14,091 nucleotides of DNA from Coriobacteriaceae bacterium (GTDB taxonomy: Bacteria; Actinomycetota; Coriobacteriia; Coriobacteriales; QAMH01): positions 1 through 14,091 of the forward strand of contig SFLO01000005.1 of the NCBI GenBank assembly GCA_004553405.1. The letters run 5' to 3'. Shown here one piece after another: positions 1-7,704 of the stretch. The translations under genes and the position numbers were made by a program. The notes under the pieces were generated by a model that worked only from the letters and a program-made list of their open reading frames with translations, was not told the DNA's origin and did not search any database. Numbering within the stretch: position 1 is the stretch's first letter; each line of letters opens with the position of its first letter.

Positions 1-1
1 C

Positions 2-673
2 AAGCGCGCCCAAGAGATCATCGGCCGCGAGTTCAGCGTGCCGGGCCTGCTCCAGGTGGCCCTCACGCACCCCAGCTATGTCAAGCACACCAAGAGCGGG
101 GACAACTACGAGCGCCTCGAGTTCTTGGGCGACAGCATCCTCGGCGCGATCATCGCCGAGGAGGTCTTCGGGATGTTTCCCGACCTCGAGGAAGGCGGCC
201 TCACCCGCATCAAGGTGAGCTTGGTGAGCGGTGCGAGCCTCTCGCAGGTGTGCGGCGAGCTCGGCCTGGGCGAGTGCATAATCTTTGGGGATTCGGAGGC
301 CGGCACGCAGGGCCGCGGCCTGCACAGCGCCCTCGAAAACGTCTACGAGGCCATCGTCGCCGCGCTCTACCTCGACGGCGGCATCGACATCGCCCGCGAG
401 TGGGTGATGAGGACGCTCGGGCCCCACATCAGCCGCGACATCGCCACCGAGCCAGAAAGCCCCAAGAGCTCGCTGCAGGAGTACCTGCAGGCGCGCCGCC
501 GCAAGCCCACCTACCGGATCACGGACATCATCGGGCCCCCTCACGACCGCGTCTTCCAAGCGGCCGTCTACTGCGGCGACGAGCTCATCGGCACCGGAGA
601 GGGCCACAGCAAGAAGGCCGCGGAGGCTGCCGCCGCGCAGCAGGCGCTCGAGACCCTGGGGGTCTCCAAGTAG
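2..673 (+). CDS. rnc: Ribonuclease III (5'-truncated by window edge)
   Basis: Endoribonuclease that cuts double-stranded RNA, for example in rRNA precursor maturation; it acts in the cytoplasm as a dimer. The reading frame is open from base 2, so the start codon and roughly the first ten residues lie outside the window; 223 residues are visible. The GTG at 38 is internal, because the frame upstream still reads like the family (...EIIGREF before LLQVALTHPSY). The catalytic-domain signature ERLEFLGDS is at about 110-136, holding two metal ligands (Glu at 119-121, Asp at 131-133). The second motif reads ENVYEAIVAALYLDGG. Its Glu (347-349) is kept, but the usual Asp three residues before it is Asn (338-340). 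A double-stranded RNA-binding domain follows (SSLQEYLQARRR ... GEGHSKKAAEAAAAQQAL). It is the first gene of the visible rnc-smc-ftsY-ffh block, an order common in Gram-positive bacteria. The identification is secure. Confidence 0.96.
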   Translation, partial: KRAQEIIGREFSVPGLLQVALTHPSYVKHTKSGDNYERLEFLGDSILGAIIAEEVFGMFPDLEEGGLTRIKVSLVSGASLSQVCGELGLGECIIFGDSEAGTQGRGLHSALENVYEAIVAALYLDGGIDIAREWVMRTLGPHISRDIATEPESPKSSLQEYLQARRRKPTYRITDIIGPPHDRVFQAAVYCGDELIGTGEGHSKKAAEAAAAQQALETLGVSK

Positions 674-690
674 GGCCGCGCAAGGCCCCG

Positions 691-699
691 TGATAAAAT
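691..699 (+). promoter_or_regulatory. Possible extended -10 promoter for smc
   Basis: TGATAAAAT, an extended -10 (TG-N-TAAAAT, five of six matches to TATAAT), stands out in the short GC-rich rnc-smc gap. There is no recognisable -35 seventeen bases upstream. A small hairpin (GGGCC at 673-677, GGCCC at 684-688) right after the rnc stop could slow transcription. smc may therefore have its own start as well as read-through from rnc. This is inference from sequence only. Confidence 0.33.
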
Positions 700-724
700 C
701 AATCAGTTATGCCCACCTGCAGAC

Positions 725-730
725 AAAGGG
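725..730 (+). promoter_or_regulatory. Ribosome binding site that decides the smc start
   Basis: AAAGGG lies 6 nt before the GTG at 737 but directly abuts the in-frame TTG at 731. Spacing favours GTG 737. So does the resulting N-terminus, MYLKSLVLKGFKSFAD, which matches the usual MYLK start of bacterial SMC proteins. Confidence 0.65.
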
Positions 731-736
731 TTGCAC

Positions 737-3700
737 GTGTATCTCAAATCGCTAGTCCTCAAGGGGTTCAAGTCCTTCGCAGACCGCTCCGTGCTCAAGC
801 TCGAGCCGGGGATGACCGTTGTCGTGGGCCCCAACGGCTCGGGCAAGTCGAACGTCAGCGACGCCGTGCTGTGGGTGCTCGGCGAGCAGAGTGCCAAGCA
901 GCTGCGCGGCCAGGCGATGGAAGACGTCATCTTCGCCGGCAGCAGCGCCCGCCAGGCCGTGAGCCTAGCCGAGGTCGACCTCGTGCTCGACAACAGCGAC
1001 GGCACGCTTCCGCTCGACTTCAACGAGGTCGTCATCACCCGCCGCATGTACCGCAGCGGCGACAGCGAGTACCTCATCAACGGCAGCCCCAGCCGCCTGA
1101 TGGACATCCTCGACGTCCTCAACGACTCCGGCCTGGGACGCGACACCCACTCCATCATCTCCCAGGGCGCCCTGCAGTCGCTGCTGCAGTCGCGCCCGGA
1201 GGACCGCCGCGTGCTGGTGGAGGAGGCTGCGGGCATCCTCAAACACAAGAAACGCAAAGAGCGCGCCGCCAAGAAGCTCCGCAACATGGACGCAGAGCTC
1301 GAGCGCGTCAACGACATCGCCGCAGAGATCGACCGCCAGCTCAAGCCCCTCGAGCGCCAGGCCAGCCGTGCCAAGCAGTACGAGCAGCTCGCCGGCGAGC
1401 TCAAGGAGCTCAACCTCACGCTGGCCGTTGACGACCTGCGCAGGCTCCAGGGCGAGTGGGAGGCCCTCGAGCTCAGGGAGCGCGAGGCAGACGCCGGCGT
1501 GGAGCTGGTCCGCTACCGCCTCGACGAGCGCAAGCGCGAGCTCGAGAAGCTCCAGCGCCTGCTCGAGGAGAAGGGCCTGTTCGTGGGCGACCTCGCCGAG
1601 CAGCGCCGCCGCTGCCAGATGGTCCTCGCCCAGCTCGACAGCGGCATGCTGCTGCTCGAGGAGAAGGGCCGCAACATGGTCACGCGCCTCTCCGAGCTGC
1701 GCCAGTCCATCCACCAGAGCGGCAAGGGACTCGCAGAGGCCCGCGAGCGCCTGGAGCGCGCCGGGGCCGAGCACGTTGAGGCAGAGGCCTCCCTCAAGGC
1801 CGTCCAAGACCAGGTCTCGCAGGCCAGCATCGCCGTCGAGGCGACGCGCAAGCAGCGCAAGGAGGCAGATATCGAGCTCGCCCGCCTCAACGGCGCCCTG
1901 CGCAACCGCGAAAAGCAGCACGACGAGCTCACCCTGCAGGCGCTCAAGGCGGCCGAGAGCCTCTCCACCGCCGATGTCGAGGACGGCCTCCTCGCCCGCC
2001 GCAGCCAGCAGATCGACGACAGCTTCGGCGCGACCCAGGGCACGCTGGGCGCGCGTCGCGCCCGCATCGAGGAGCTCGAGGAGCGCCTCGCCCAGCTGCA
2101 GCAGGAGTCCCTGCTCGCAAAGAGCGACATCGACAAGCGCGTGAGGCTCGTCGACGATGCCCGCCGCGCACTCAACGACAAGCACGATGCGGTCTCCCAG
2201 CTCAAGGCTGAGCTGCGAGGCCTCGAGGAGGTCGATCGCGCCTTCGACGACGCCAGCCCCCTGCTGAGCTGGGCCGTCTCGCAGCGCATTGAGGGAGACG
2301 GCATCCTCGCTCCCCTGAGCGAGCTCATCACCGCACCCGCCGAACTCGAGCACCTCGTCGAGCTCTTGCTGGGCGAGGACCTCTTCGGCCTTGCCACGCA
2401 AGACGCCCAAAGCGCCCTCAAGCTCGTCGAGCGCATGGCCGCGGGCAAGCTCGAGGGCGGCGAGCTCACCCTCGTCCCCGCCGCCGGGCACGGCGCGGGG
2501 GCAGGCGAGCCGGGAGTGGGCACCCGCCTGCTCGACTCCCTCAGCTTCGACCCGGCCTTCGCCCACGTGGCCGAGGTTCTGCTCGGCGACGTCTACCTCG
2601 TCGACAGCCTCGCCCAGGCCCTCGAGGCCTCGCGCGGGGGCGCTTGCGGCGTGCGCTACGCCACGCGCGAGGGGGCGGTGCTGTGGCCCAGCGGCAAGAT
2701 CTGCTTCGGCGCGCCCTCTGCAGACACCGAGGGCGTCTTGGCACGCAAGCGCCGCATCGCCGCGCTGCGAGACGAGCTGCCCCTTGCAGAGGCCGCAGTC
2801 GAGGCCGCACTTGAGGAACTCGCCCAGGCAGAGGACCGCCTGCAGGTGGCCCAGGCAGACGACTTCGAGCTCTCGCAGTCCATCGCCCAACTCACCGGCG
2901 AGGCAGACTCCCTGCGCGAGGAGGCCGGCCGCCTCGAGGCGAGCATCACCGGCCTCATGCAGGAGCGCAGCGAGATAGCCCTGCGCCGCGAACGCGTGGC
3001 CCAAGAAACCGAGCAGACCAGGGCCTGCATCCAGGAGCTCGAGCAGCGCAAGGTGGAGCTCGCCCAGGAGAGGTCCCAGCTCGAGGAGGAGGCCGCCCAG
3101 GCAAAGGAGCGCCGCGGCGTGCTCTTCCAGGAGGAAAACGAATCCTCCGCCGCCATCCAGAAGCTCCAAGTCGAGCTCGCCACCGTGCGCGAGAGGGAGC
3201 GCCACCTGCGCGCCACCTGCGAGTCGAGCACCCGCACCATCGAGAAGCTGGAAAGCCAGCTCGAGGTCTCGCACCAGACCGAGCGCAACCTCGAGATTCT
3301 GCGCTTGAGGGTCGAGCCCCTCTACCAGGTCTTCACGGAGCTGCGCGACATCGTCCGCGAGAAGGCCGAGATGCTCAGGGACCGCGCCCAGATCGAGCAG
3401 GCGGGCCAGGGCGACCTGCGCGACACCATCGAGGAGGCCCGCAAGGCGGCCCAAGAGCAGCAAGAGCAGCTCGACGCCGCCAGCGAGGGCCTGGTCCAGG
3501 TGCGCATCGAGAAGTCCAAGCTCGAGGTGCGCGTCGAGCAGGCCATCAAGGTCATCACCGAGGAGAACGGCGTCTTGCTCGACATCGCGCTCGAGATCCC
3601 CGCGCCGGAAGACAGGGTCGAGCTCGAGCAGCGCCGCGACAGGCTCGCCAAGCGCATCAAGGGCCTGGGCAACGTCAACCCCGTCGCCGTGGAGGAGTAC

Positions 3701-4324
3701 CGCAAGCTCAAGGAGAGGCGCGACTTCATCGCCATCCAGGTCGAGGACCTCGAGGGCGCGGCCAAGGCGCTCGACCGCATCGTCGCCGCCATCGACCGCA
3801 AGATGCGCAACCGCTTCATGGAGACCTTCAACCAGGTCAACGCCAACTTCCAAGACATCTTCCAGGCGCTGTTCCCCGGCGGCCAGGGCCATCTCGAGCT
3901 CACCGACCCGGAGAGCCCCGAGACCACCGGCGTCGAGGTCCACGCCCAGCCCCGCGGCAAGGCGGTGCGCAAACAGAGCCTGCTGTCCGGTGGCGAGCAG
4001 AGCCTCGTGAGCCTCGCGCTGCTCTTCGCGGTGTACAGGGTCAACAACACGCCCTTCTACATCCTCGACGAGGTGGAGGCCGCGCTCGACGACACCAACC
4101 TGCGCAGGCTGCTGTCCTACCTCGACACCATCCGCGGCGGCACGCAGATCATCATGATCAGCCACCAGCGCCGCACCATGGAGATGGCGGACCTTCTCTA
4201 CGGCGTCTCCATGCGCAGCGACGGTGTGTCCAAGCTCGTCAGCCAGAAGCTCGACCAGGCCATACGCAGCGTTGGCGGGTCGGGCGGCGCCAGGGACGTG
4301 GAGTCCTTCACCGGCGCCCAGTAG
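737..4324 (+). CDS. smc: Chromosome partition/condensin protein SMC
   Basis: SMC is the ATP-driven DNA-loop-forming subunit of bacterial condensin; with ScpA and ScpB (not in this window) it organises and segregates the chromosome. The protein is 1195 aa, the normal bacterial length. The N-terminal head has Walker A GPNGSGKSN at 31-39. A first long coiled coil rich in Glu, Lys, Leu, Gln and Arg runs to about 510. A globular hinge follows at about 515-655, beginning near GDGILAPLSELI. The returning coil runs from about 670 to 1000. The C-terminal head has the ABC signature LSGGEQ at 1083-1088, Walker B ILDE at 1109-1112 (Asp 1111, Glu 1112) and the SHQ switch His. All ATPase elements are intact. 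The GTG at 737 is preferred over the TTG at 731. It sits 63 nt after rnc and 29 nt before ftsY, probably co-transcribed. Codon use is strongly C/G-ending. Confidence 0.97.
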   Translation: MYLKSLVLKGFKSFADRSVLKLEPGMTVVVGPNGSGKSNVSDAVLWVLGEQSAKQLRGQAMEDVIFAGSSARQAVSLAEVDLVLDNSDGTLPLDFNEVVITRRMYRSGDSEYLINGSPSRLMDILDVLNDSGLGRDTHSIISQGALQSLLQSRPEDRRVLVEEAAGILKHKKRKERAAKKLRNMDAELERVNDIAAEIDRQLKPLERQASRAKQYEQLAGELKELNLTLAVDDLRRLQGEWEALELREREADAGVELVRYRLDERKRELEKLQRLLEEKGLFVGDLAEQRRRCQMVLAQLDSGMLLLEEKGRNMVTRLSELRQSIHQSGKGLAEARERLERAGAEHVEAEASLKAVQDQVSQASIAVEATRKQRKEADIELARLNGALRNREKQHDELTLQALKAAESLSTADVEDGLLARRSQQIDDSFGATQGTLGARRARIEELEERLAQLQQESLLAKSDIDKRVRLVDDARRALNDKHDAVSQLKAELRGLEEVDRAFDDASPLLSWAVSQRIEGDGILAPLSELITAPAELEHLVELLLGEDLFGLATQDAQSALKLVERMAAGKLEGGELTLVPAAGHGAGAGEPGVGTRLLDSLSFDPAFAHVAEVLLGDVYLVDSLAQALEASRGGACGVRYATREGAVLWPSGKICFGAPSADTEGVLARKRRIAALRDELPLAEAAVEAALEELAQAEDRLQVAQADDFELSQSIAQLTGEADSLREEAGRLEASITGLMQERSEIALRRERVAQETEQTRACIQELEQRKVELAQERSQLEEEAAQAKERRGVLFQEENESSAAIQKLQVELATVRERERHLRATCESSTRTIEKLESQLEVSHQTERNLEILRLRVEPLYQVFTELRDIVREKAEMLRDRAQIEQAGQGDLRDTIEEARKAAQEQQEQLDAASEGLVQVRIEKSKLEVRVEQAIKVITEENGVLLDIALEIPAPEDRVELEQRRDRLAKRIKGLGNVNPVAVEEYRKLKERRDFIAIQVEDLEGAAKALDRIVAAIDRKMRNRFMETFNQVNANFQDIFQALFPGGQGHLELTDPESPETTGVEVHAQPRGKAVRKQSLLSGGEQSLVSLALLFAVYRVNNTPFYILDEVEAALDDTNLRRLLSYLDTIRGGTQIIMISHQRRTMEMADLLYGVSMRSDGVSKLVSQKLDQAIRSVGGSGGARDVESFTGAQ

Positions 4325-4353
4325 TGTCACAGCGATAGGGGAGGAGGATCCCT

Positions 4354-5262
4354 ATGTCATTGAGAGAGCGCCTCGCGCGGGCCCGCCAGAGCCTGACCGA
4401 GAGCATGAACATCCTGTTCAAGCGCGGACCGGAAGTCGACGACGACTTCTGGGACGAGCTCGAGGAGACCCTGATCCTCGCAGACATGGGCGCCCAGGCA
4501 GCGTCAGAGATCGTGGAGCGCCTGAGGGACACCGCGACGCGCAAGGCCCTGCCAGACGCCTACGCGGTCTTGGACCTGCTGGCCGAGACCATCGAGGGCC
4601 TGTTCGCCCAGCCCGAGCAAGACCTCTTCGAGGAAAGCCCCGTCTGCGTGCTCTTTGTGGGCATCAACGGCGCCGGCAAGACGACCACCGTGGGAAAGCT
4701 GGCCAACCAGGGCCTCGCCCAGGGGCGCAGGGCACTCATCGGCAGCGCGGACACCTTCCGCGCAGCGGCGATCGAGCAGCTCGACGTCTGGGGAGAGCGC
4801 AGCGGCGTCGAGGTGGTCAAGCGCGAGCGCGGCGCAGACCCGGCATCCGTGTGCTACGACGTCCTAGAGCGCGCAGAGGCCCTGGGCAGCGACCTCGTGC
4901 TCATCGACACCTCCGGCCGCCTGCACACCAGCGCCGACCTCATGCGCGAGCTCGAGAAGGTCGTCTCCGTCACCCGCAAGCGCGCGGCCATGCCCGTGCG
5001 CGTCGTGCTCGTCATCGACGCCACCACCGGCCAAAACGGCCTGCAGCAGGCGCGTGAGTTCGATCGCGCGCTGGGCTTGGACGGCGTGGTCATGACCAAG
5101 ATGGACGGCACCGCCAAGGGCGGCATCGCCGTCGCCGTCTCGCACGAGCTGCAGCTGCCCATCCTGCGCATGGGCGTGGGCGAGTCGATCGAGGACCTCC
5201 AGGCCTTCGACGCGCATGCCTTCGCAGAGGCGCTCTTCGGCGAGATGCGCAAGGCCCAGTAA
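4354..5262 (+). CDS. ftsY: Signal recognition particle receptor FtsY
   Basis: FtsY is the membrane-associated GTPase that receives SRP-bound ribosomes and hands nascent membrane proteins to the Sec translocon. The 302-aa protein is the compact Gram-positive form: the NG domain with only a short amphipathic N-terminus (SLRERLARARQSL) in place of the long acidic A domain of E. coli. The N domain helices come first. The GTPase motifs follow: G1 GINGAGKT at 103-110, DTFRAAAIEQL, DTSGR, TKMDG at 248-252 and GVGE at 274-277. The start ATG follows an excellent ribosome binding site (GGGGAGGAGG) in the 29-nt gap after smc. Its partner Ffh is the next gene, so both SRP GTPases are likely made together. 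Nothing is missing. Confidence 0.97.
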   Translation: MSLRERLARARQSLTESMNILFKRGPEVDDDFWDELEETLILADMGAQAASEIVERLRDTATRKALPDAYAVLDLLAETIEGLFAQPEQDLFEESPVCVLFVGINGAGKTTTVGKLANQGLAQGRRALIGSADTFRAAAIEQLDVWGERSGVEVVKRERGADPASVCYDVLERAEALGSDLVLIDTSGRLHTSADLMRELEKVVSVTRKRAAMPVRVVLVIDATTGQNGLQQAREFDRALGLDGVVMTKMDGTAKGGIAVAVSHELQLPILRMGVGESIEDLQAFDAHAFAEALFGEMRKAQ

Positions 5263-5291
5263 GAACCCCCCCCGACACACGAGGAAGACCA

Positions 5292-6722
5292 ATGTTCGAG
5301 AACCTTTCCGCAAAGCTCCAGGGCGTCTTCGGCGGCCTCAAGAGCAAGGGCCGCCTGACAGAGGCCGACATCGACGCCGCCATGAAGGAGATCCGCATGG
5401 CGCTGCTCGAGGCAGACGTCAACTACAAGGTGGTGAAGGGCTTCGTCAAGCGCACCAAGGAGCGCTGCCTCGCGGCCGACGTCATGGACAGCCTGACCCC
5501 GGCCCAAAACGTCGTCAAGGTCGTCAACGACGAGCTCACCGCCCTGTTGGGCGGCGAGACCGTGCGCCTCGACTTCGGCAGCCGCATCCCCGGCGTCATC
5601 ATGATGGTGGGCCTGCAGGGCTCCGGCAAGACGACCGCGAGCGCCAAGCTCGCCTACCGCCTCACCAAGATGGGCCACACCCCGCTGCTCGCCGCCTGCG
5701 ACGTCTACCGCCCGGCGGCTGCAGACCAGCTGCAGACCCTCGGCGACGAGCAGGGCGTGCGCGTCTTCCGCGGCGACGGCGCAGACCCGGTGGCCATCGC
5801 CAAGGGCGCTGTCCGCGACGCCATCGACAACCTGCGCGACGTCGTCATCGTCGACACCGCCGGCCGCCTGCATGTGGACGAGGCCATGATGGAGGAGGCC
5901 GTGGCGATCCGCGACGCGGTCAAGCCCGACTACATCTTCTTGGTGGTCGACGCCATGACCGGCCAGGACGCCGTCACCACGGCAGCGGCCTTTGCAGAGA
6001 AGGTCGACTTCGACGGGGTCATCATGTCGAAGATGGACGGCGATGCCCGCGGCGGCGGCGCGCTCTCCATCCGCGAGGTCACCGGCAAGCCCATCGCCTT
6101 CATCAGCGCGGGAGAGAAGCCGGACTCCCTCGAGGTCTTCCACCCCAGCCGCATGGCAGGGCGCATCTTGGGCATGGGCGACGTCCTCTCGGTCATCGAG
6201 AAGGCCGTCGAGGTCCAAGAGCAGCAGATCGCCGCAGAGGAGGCAGAGCGCCTCGCCAAGGCCGAGTTCACCTTCGAGGACTTCTACACCGTCATCGGCC
6301 AGACCCGCAAGATGGGCGGCCTGAACAAGCTCGTCGAGGCCCTGCCCGGCGGCGCCAAGGCCCAAGCCGAGGGCCGCATCGACGAAGGCGAGCTCGACCG
6401 CGTCGAGGCCATCATCAACTCCATGACCCCCGAGGAGCGCCAGAAGCCCCAGGTCCTCAACGGCAGCAGGCGCGCGCGCATCGCCCGCGGCTGCGGCCTC
6501 AGCGTCACCGAGGTCAACCAGGTCATCAAGAAGTTCAACGAGACCCGCAAGATGGTCAAGAAGCTCACGGCCAAGGCGAAGCAGGCAGAGCAGATGACCA
6601 AGGGCAAGAAGGGCAAGAAGCGCAAGGGCCTCTTCGGGCGCAACATGGGCGTGCCCGGCATGGAGGGCGTGGACATGAAGGCGCTCGCCAAGATGATGAA
6701 GGACGGCGGGCTGGACAAGTAA
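5292..6722 (+). CDS. ffh: Signal recognition particle protein Ffh (SRP54)
   Basis: Ffh is the SRP subunit that binds 4.5S RNA and hydrophobic signal sequences and forms a GTPase pair with FtsY. It is 476 aa, typical length. The NG domain shows G1 GLQGSGKT at 107-114, DVYRPAAADQL, DTAGR, SKMDGDARGG and a GMGD closing motif. The M domain begins near EFTFEDFYTVIGQTRKMGG and contains the RNA-binding helix-turn-helix SRRARIARGCGLSVTEVN. A Lys/Arg-rich stretch (KGKKGKKRKG) and a Met-containing tail follow. Oddity: the finger loop between the first M-domain helices (about 342-375, ...NKLVEALPGGAKAQ...) contains no methionine, whereas this loop is usually Met-rich. The start has GAGGAAG upstream. The 29-nt gap to ftsY contains a run of eight C. 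The usual downstream neighbour rpsP is absent; instead a hairpin and an Fe-S ATPase gene follow. Confidence 0.97.
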   Translation: MFENLSAKLQGVFGGLKSKGRLTEADIDAAMKEIRMALLEADVNYKVVKGFVKRTKERCLAADVMDSLTPAQNVVKVVNDELTALLGGETVRLDFGSRIPGVIMMVGLQGSGKTTASAKLAYRLTKMGHTPLLAACDVYRPAAADQLQTLGDEQGVRVFRGDGADPVAIAKGAVRDAIDNLRDVVIVDTAGRLHVDEAMMEEAVAIRDAVKPDYIFLVVDAMTGQDAVTTAAAFAEKVDFDGVIMSKMDGDARGGGALSIREVTGKPIAFISAGEKPDSLEVFHPSRMAGRILGMGDVLSVIEKAVEVQEQQIAAEEAERLAKAEFTFEDFYTVIGQTRKMGGLNKLVEALPGGAKAQAEGRIDEGELDRVEAIINSMTPEERQKPQVLNGSRRARIARGCGLSVTEVNQVIKKFNETRKMVKKLTAKAKQAEQMTKGKKGKKRKGLFGRNMGVPGMEGVDMKALAKMMKDGGLDK

Positions 6723-6732
6723 TCGCGTCTTC

Positions 6733-6798
6733 AGGGCCCCTGGCGCAGGGTGGGACGGCCATAAGTCACCGTCTTGTCACCCAAGCGCCAGGGGCTTT
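6733..6798 (+). terminator. Long nested hairpin after ffh, probable terminator
   Basis: Three stems nest inside one another. The outer arms GCCCCTGGCGC (6736-6746) and GCGCCAGGGGC (6785-6795) are perfect over 11 bp, extended by two G-U pairs and an A-U pair. The middle stem is GGGTG (6748-6752) with CACCC (6778-6782). The inner stem is GACGG (6754-6758) with CCGTC (6769-6773). The tail is only weakly T-rich (TTTGGGTT). Termination of the smc-ftsY-ffh transcript is the simplest role. The unusual length and nesting also allow a processed or regulatory RNA element. It lacks the GGAAGGAAGC-like tetraloop region expected of SRP RNA. Confidence 0.6.
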
Positions 6799-6828
6799 GG
6801 GTTATAAGGGACGAACGAGACCGAGTGT

Positions 6829-6847
6829 CGGCGGGCCTTGCCCGCCG
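6829..6847 (+). promoter_or_regulatory. Short hairpin in the mrp leader
   Basis: CGGCGGG (6829-6835) pairs with CCCGCCG (6841-6847) around a tiny CCTTG loop, followed by TTT. It ends 11 nt before the GGAGG ribosome binding site (6859-6863) of the Fe-S ATPase gene. It could be an attenuator, an mRNA stabiliser or a second weak terminator. A -10-like TATAAG at 6803-6808 lies between the two hairpins, but no -35 is correctly spaced (TTGTCA at 6774-6779 is 23 nt away). Confidence 0.4.
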
Positions 6848-6870
6848 TTTCGAACATTGGAGGAAACATC

Positions 6871-7695
6871 ATGGCTGGATGCAGTGGAAGCTGCGGCTCC
6901 TGCGGGGACTCTTCCTGCGGCGAGCGCAAGGAGCCCCAGGCCCTCAAGCAGCACGAGGGCACCAAGATCGACAAGATCATCGCAATCGCAAGCGGCAAGG
7001 GCGGCGTGGGCAAGTCCCTCACCACCGCTCTGCTGGCCTGCGAACTCAACCGCCGCGGCAAGAAGGTCGGCATCCTCGACGGCGACATCACGGGTCCGTC
7101 CATTCCCCGCTCCTTCGGCGTGCACAGCGCCCCGCAGGTTGACGAGGATGGCATGCTCCTGCCCGCCGTCACCAAGACCGGCATCAAGATCGTCTCTACC
7201 AACATGCTCACCGCAGACGAGGCGACGCCCTTCCTGTGGCGCGGCCCCGTCCTCAACGGCGTGCTGACCCAGTTCTACAGCGACATCAACTGGGGCGAGC
7301 TCGACTACCTGCTCATCGACATGCCCCCGGGCACCGGCGACATCCCCATGACCGTCTTCCAGCAGTTCCCCATCGCGGGCGCCATCGTGGTCTCCTCGCC
7401 GCAGGTCCTGGTGAACATGATCGTCGAGAAGTGCATCCGCATGTGCGCCAGCATGAAGGTCCCCGTTTTGGGCCTCGTCGAGAACATGTCCTACTACGAG
7501 TGCCCCAACTGCAGCGAGAAGCACGAGATCTTCGGCAAGTCCGAAGTCGAGTACATCGCCAAGGAGAAGCACATCGATGCCTGGGCACGCATCCCCATGG
7601 AGCCCCAGGTCACCGCCAAGGTCGACGCCGGCAACGTCGAGGACATCGACAACAGCTGGTACGCCGGCATCGCAGACAAGCTCGAGTCCCTCTAG
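6871..7695 (+). CDS. mrp: Mrp/Nbp35-family iron-sulfur cluster carrier ATPase
   Basis: A cytoplasmic P-loop ATPase (ApbC/Mrp/Nbp35 family, ParA/MinD fold) that holds a [4Fe-4S] cluster and passes it to apoproteins. The protein has 274 aa. The N-terminus is a Cys cluster with Cys 4, 8, 11 and 16, as in Nbp35-type and many anaerobe Mrp proteins. The deviant Walker A SGKGGVGKS is at 41-49. A Walker B-like LLIDMPPGTGD motif follows. The conserved CPNC pair is at Cys 211 and 214, which in the family bridges a cluster across the dimer. The ATG at 6871 has GGAGG 7 nt upstream and is chosen over an in-frame TTG at 6838 inside the hairpin. It is followed after 9 nt by a trigger-factor-like gene and, further on, by a molybdoenzyme operon needing at least five [4Fe-4S] clusters. 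A supply role for that operon is plausible but unproven. Confidence 0.93.
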   Translation: MAGCSGSCGSCGDSSCGERKEPQALKQHEGTKIDKIIAIASGKGGVGKSLTTALLACELNRRGKKVGILDGDITGPSIPRSFGVHSAPQVDEDGMLLPAVTKTGIKIVSTNMLTADEATPFLWRGPVLNGVLTQFYSDINWGELDYLLIDMPPGTGDIPMTVFQQFPIAGAIVVSSPQVLVNMIVEKCIRMCASMKVPVLGLVENMSYYECPNCSEKHEIFGKSEVEYIAKEKHIDAWARIPMEPQVTAKVDAGNVEDIDNSWYAGIADKLESL

Positions 7696-7704
7696 GCAGG
7701 CGCC

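Noticed and set aside
965..4330. 1121-aa open frame on the minus strand opposite smc
   Set aside because: It is codon-aligned with smc and open only because sense codons TTA, CTA and TCA are nearly absent. The product is an L/V/A/G/D-rich string with no family features and no ribosome binding site.
6733..6798. SRP (4.5S) RNA next to ffh
   Set aside because: The hairpin lacks the conserved GGAA-type tetraloop and the asymmetric internal loop bases of SRP RNA; its position and stem fit a terminator better.
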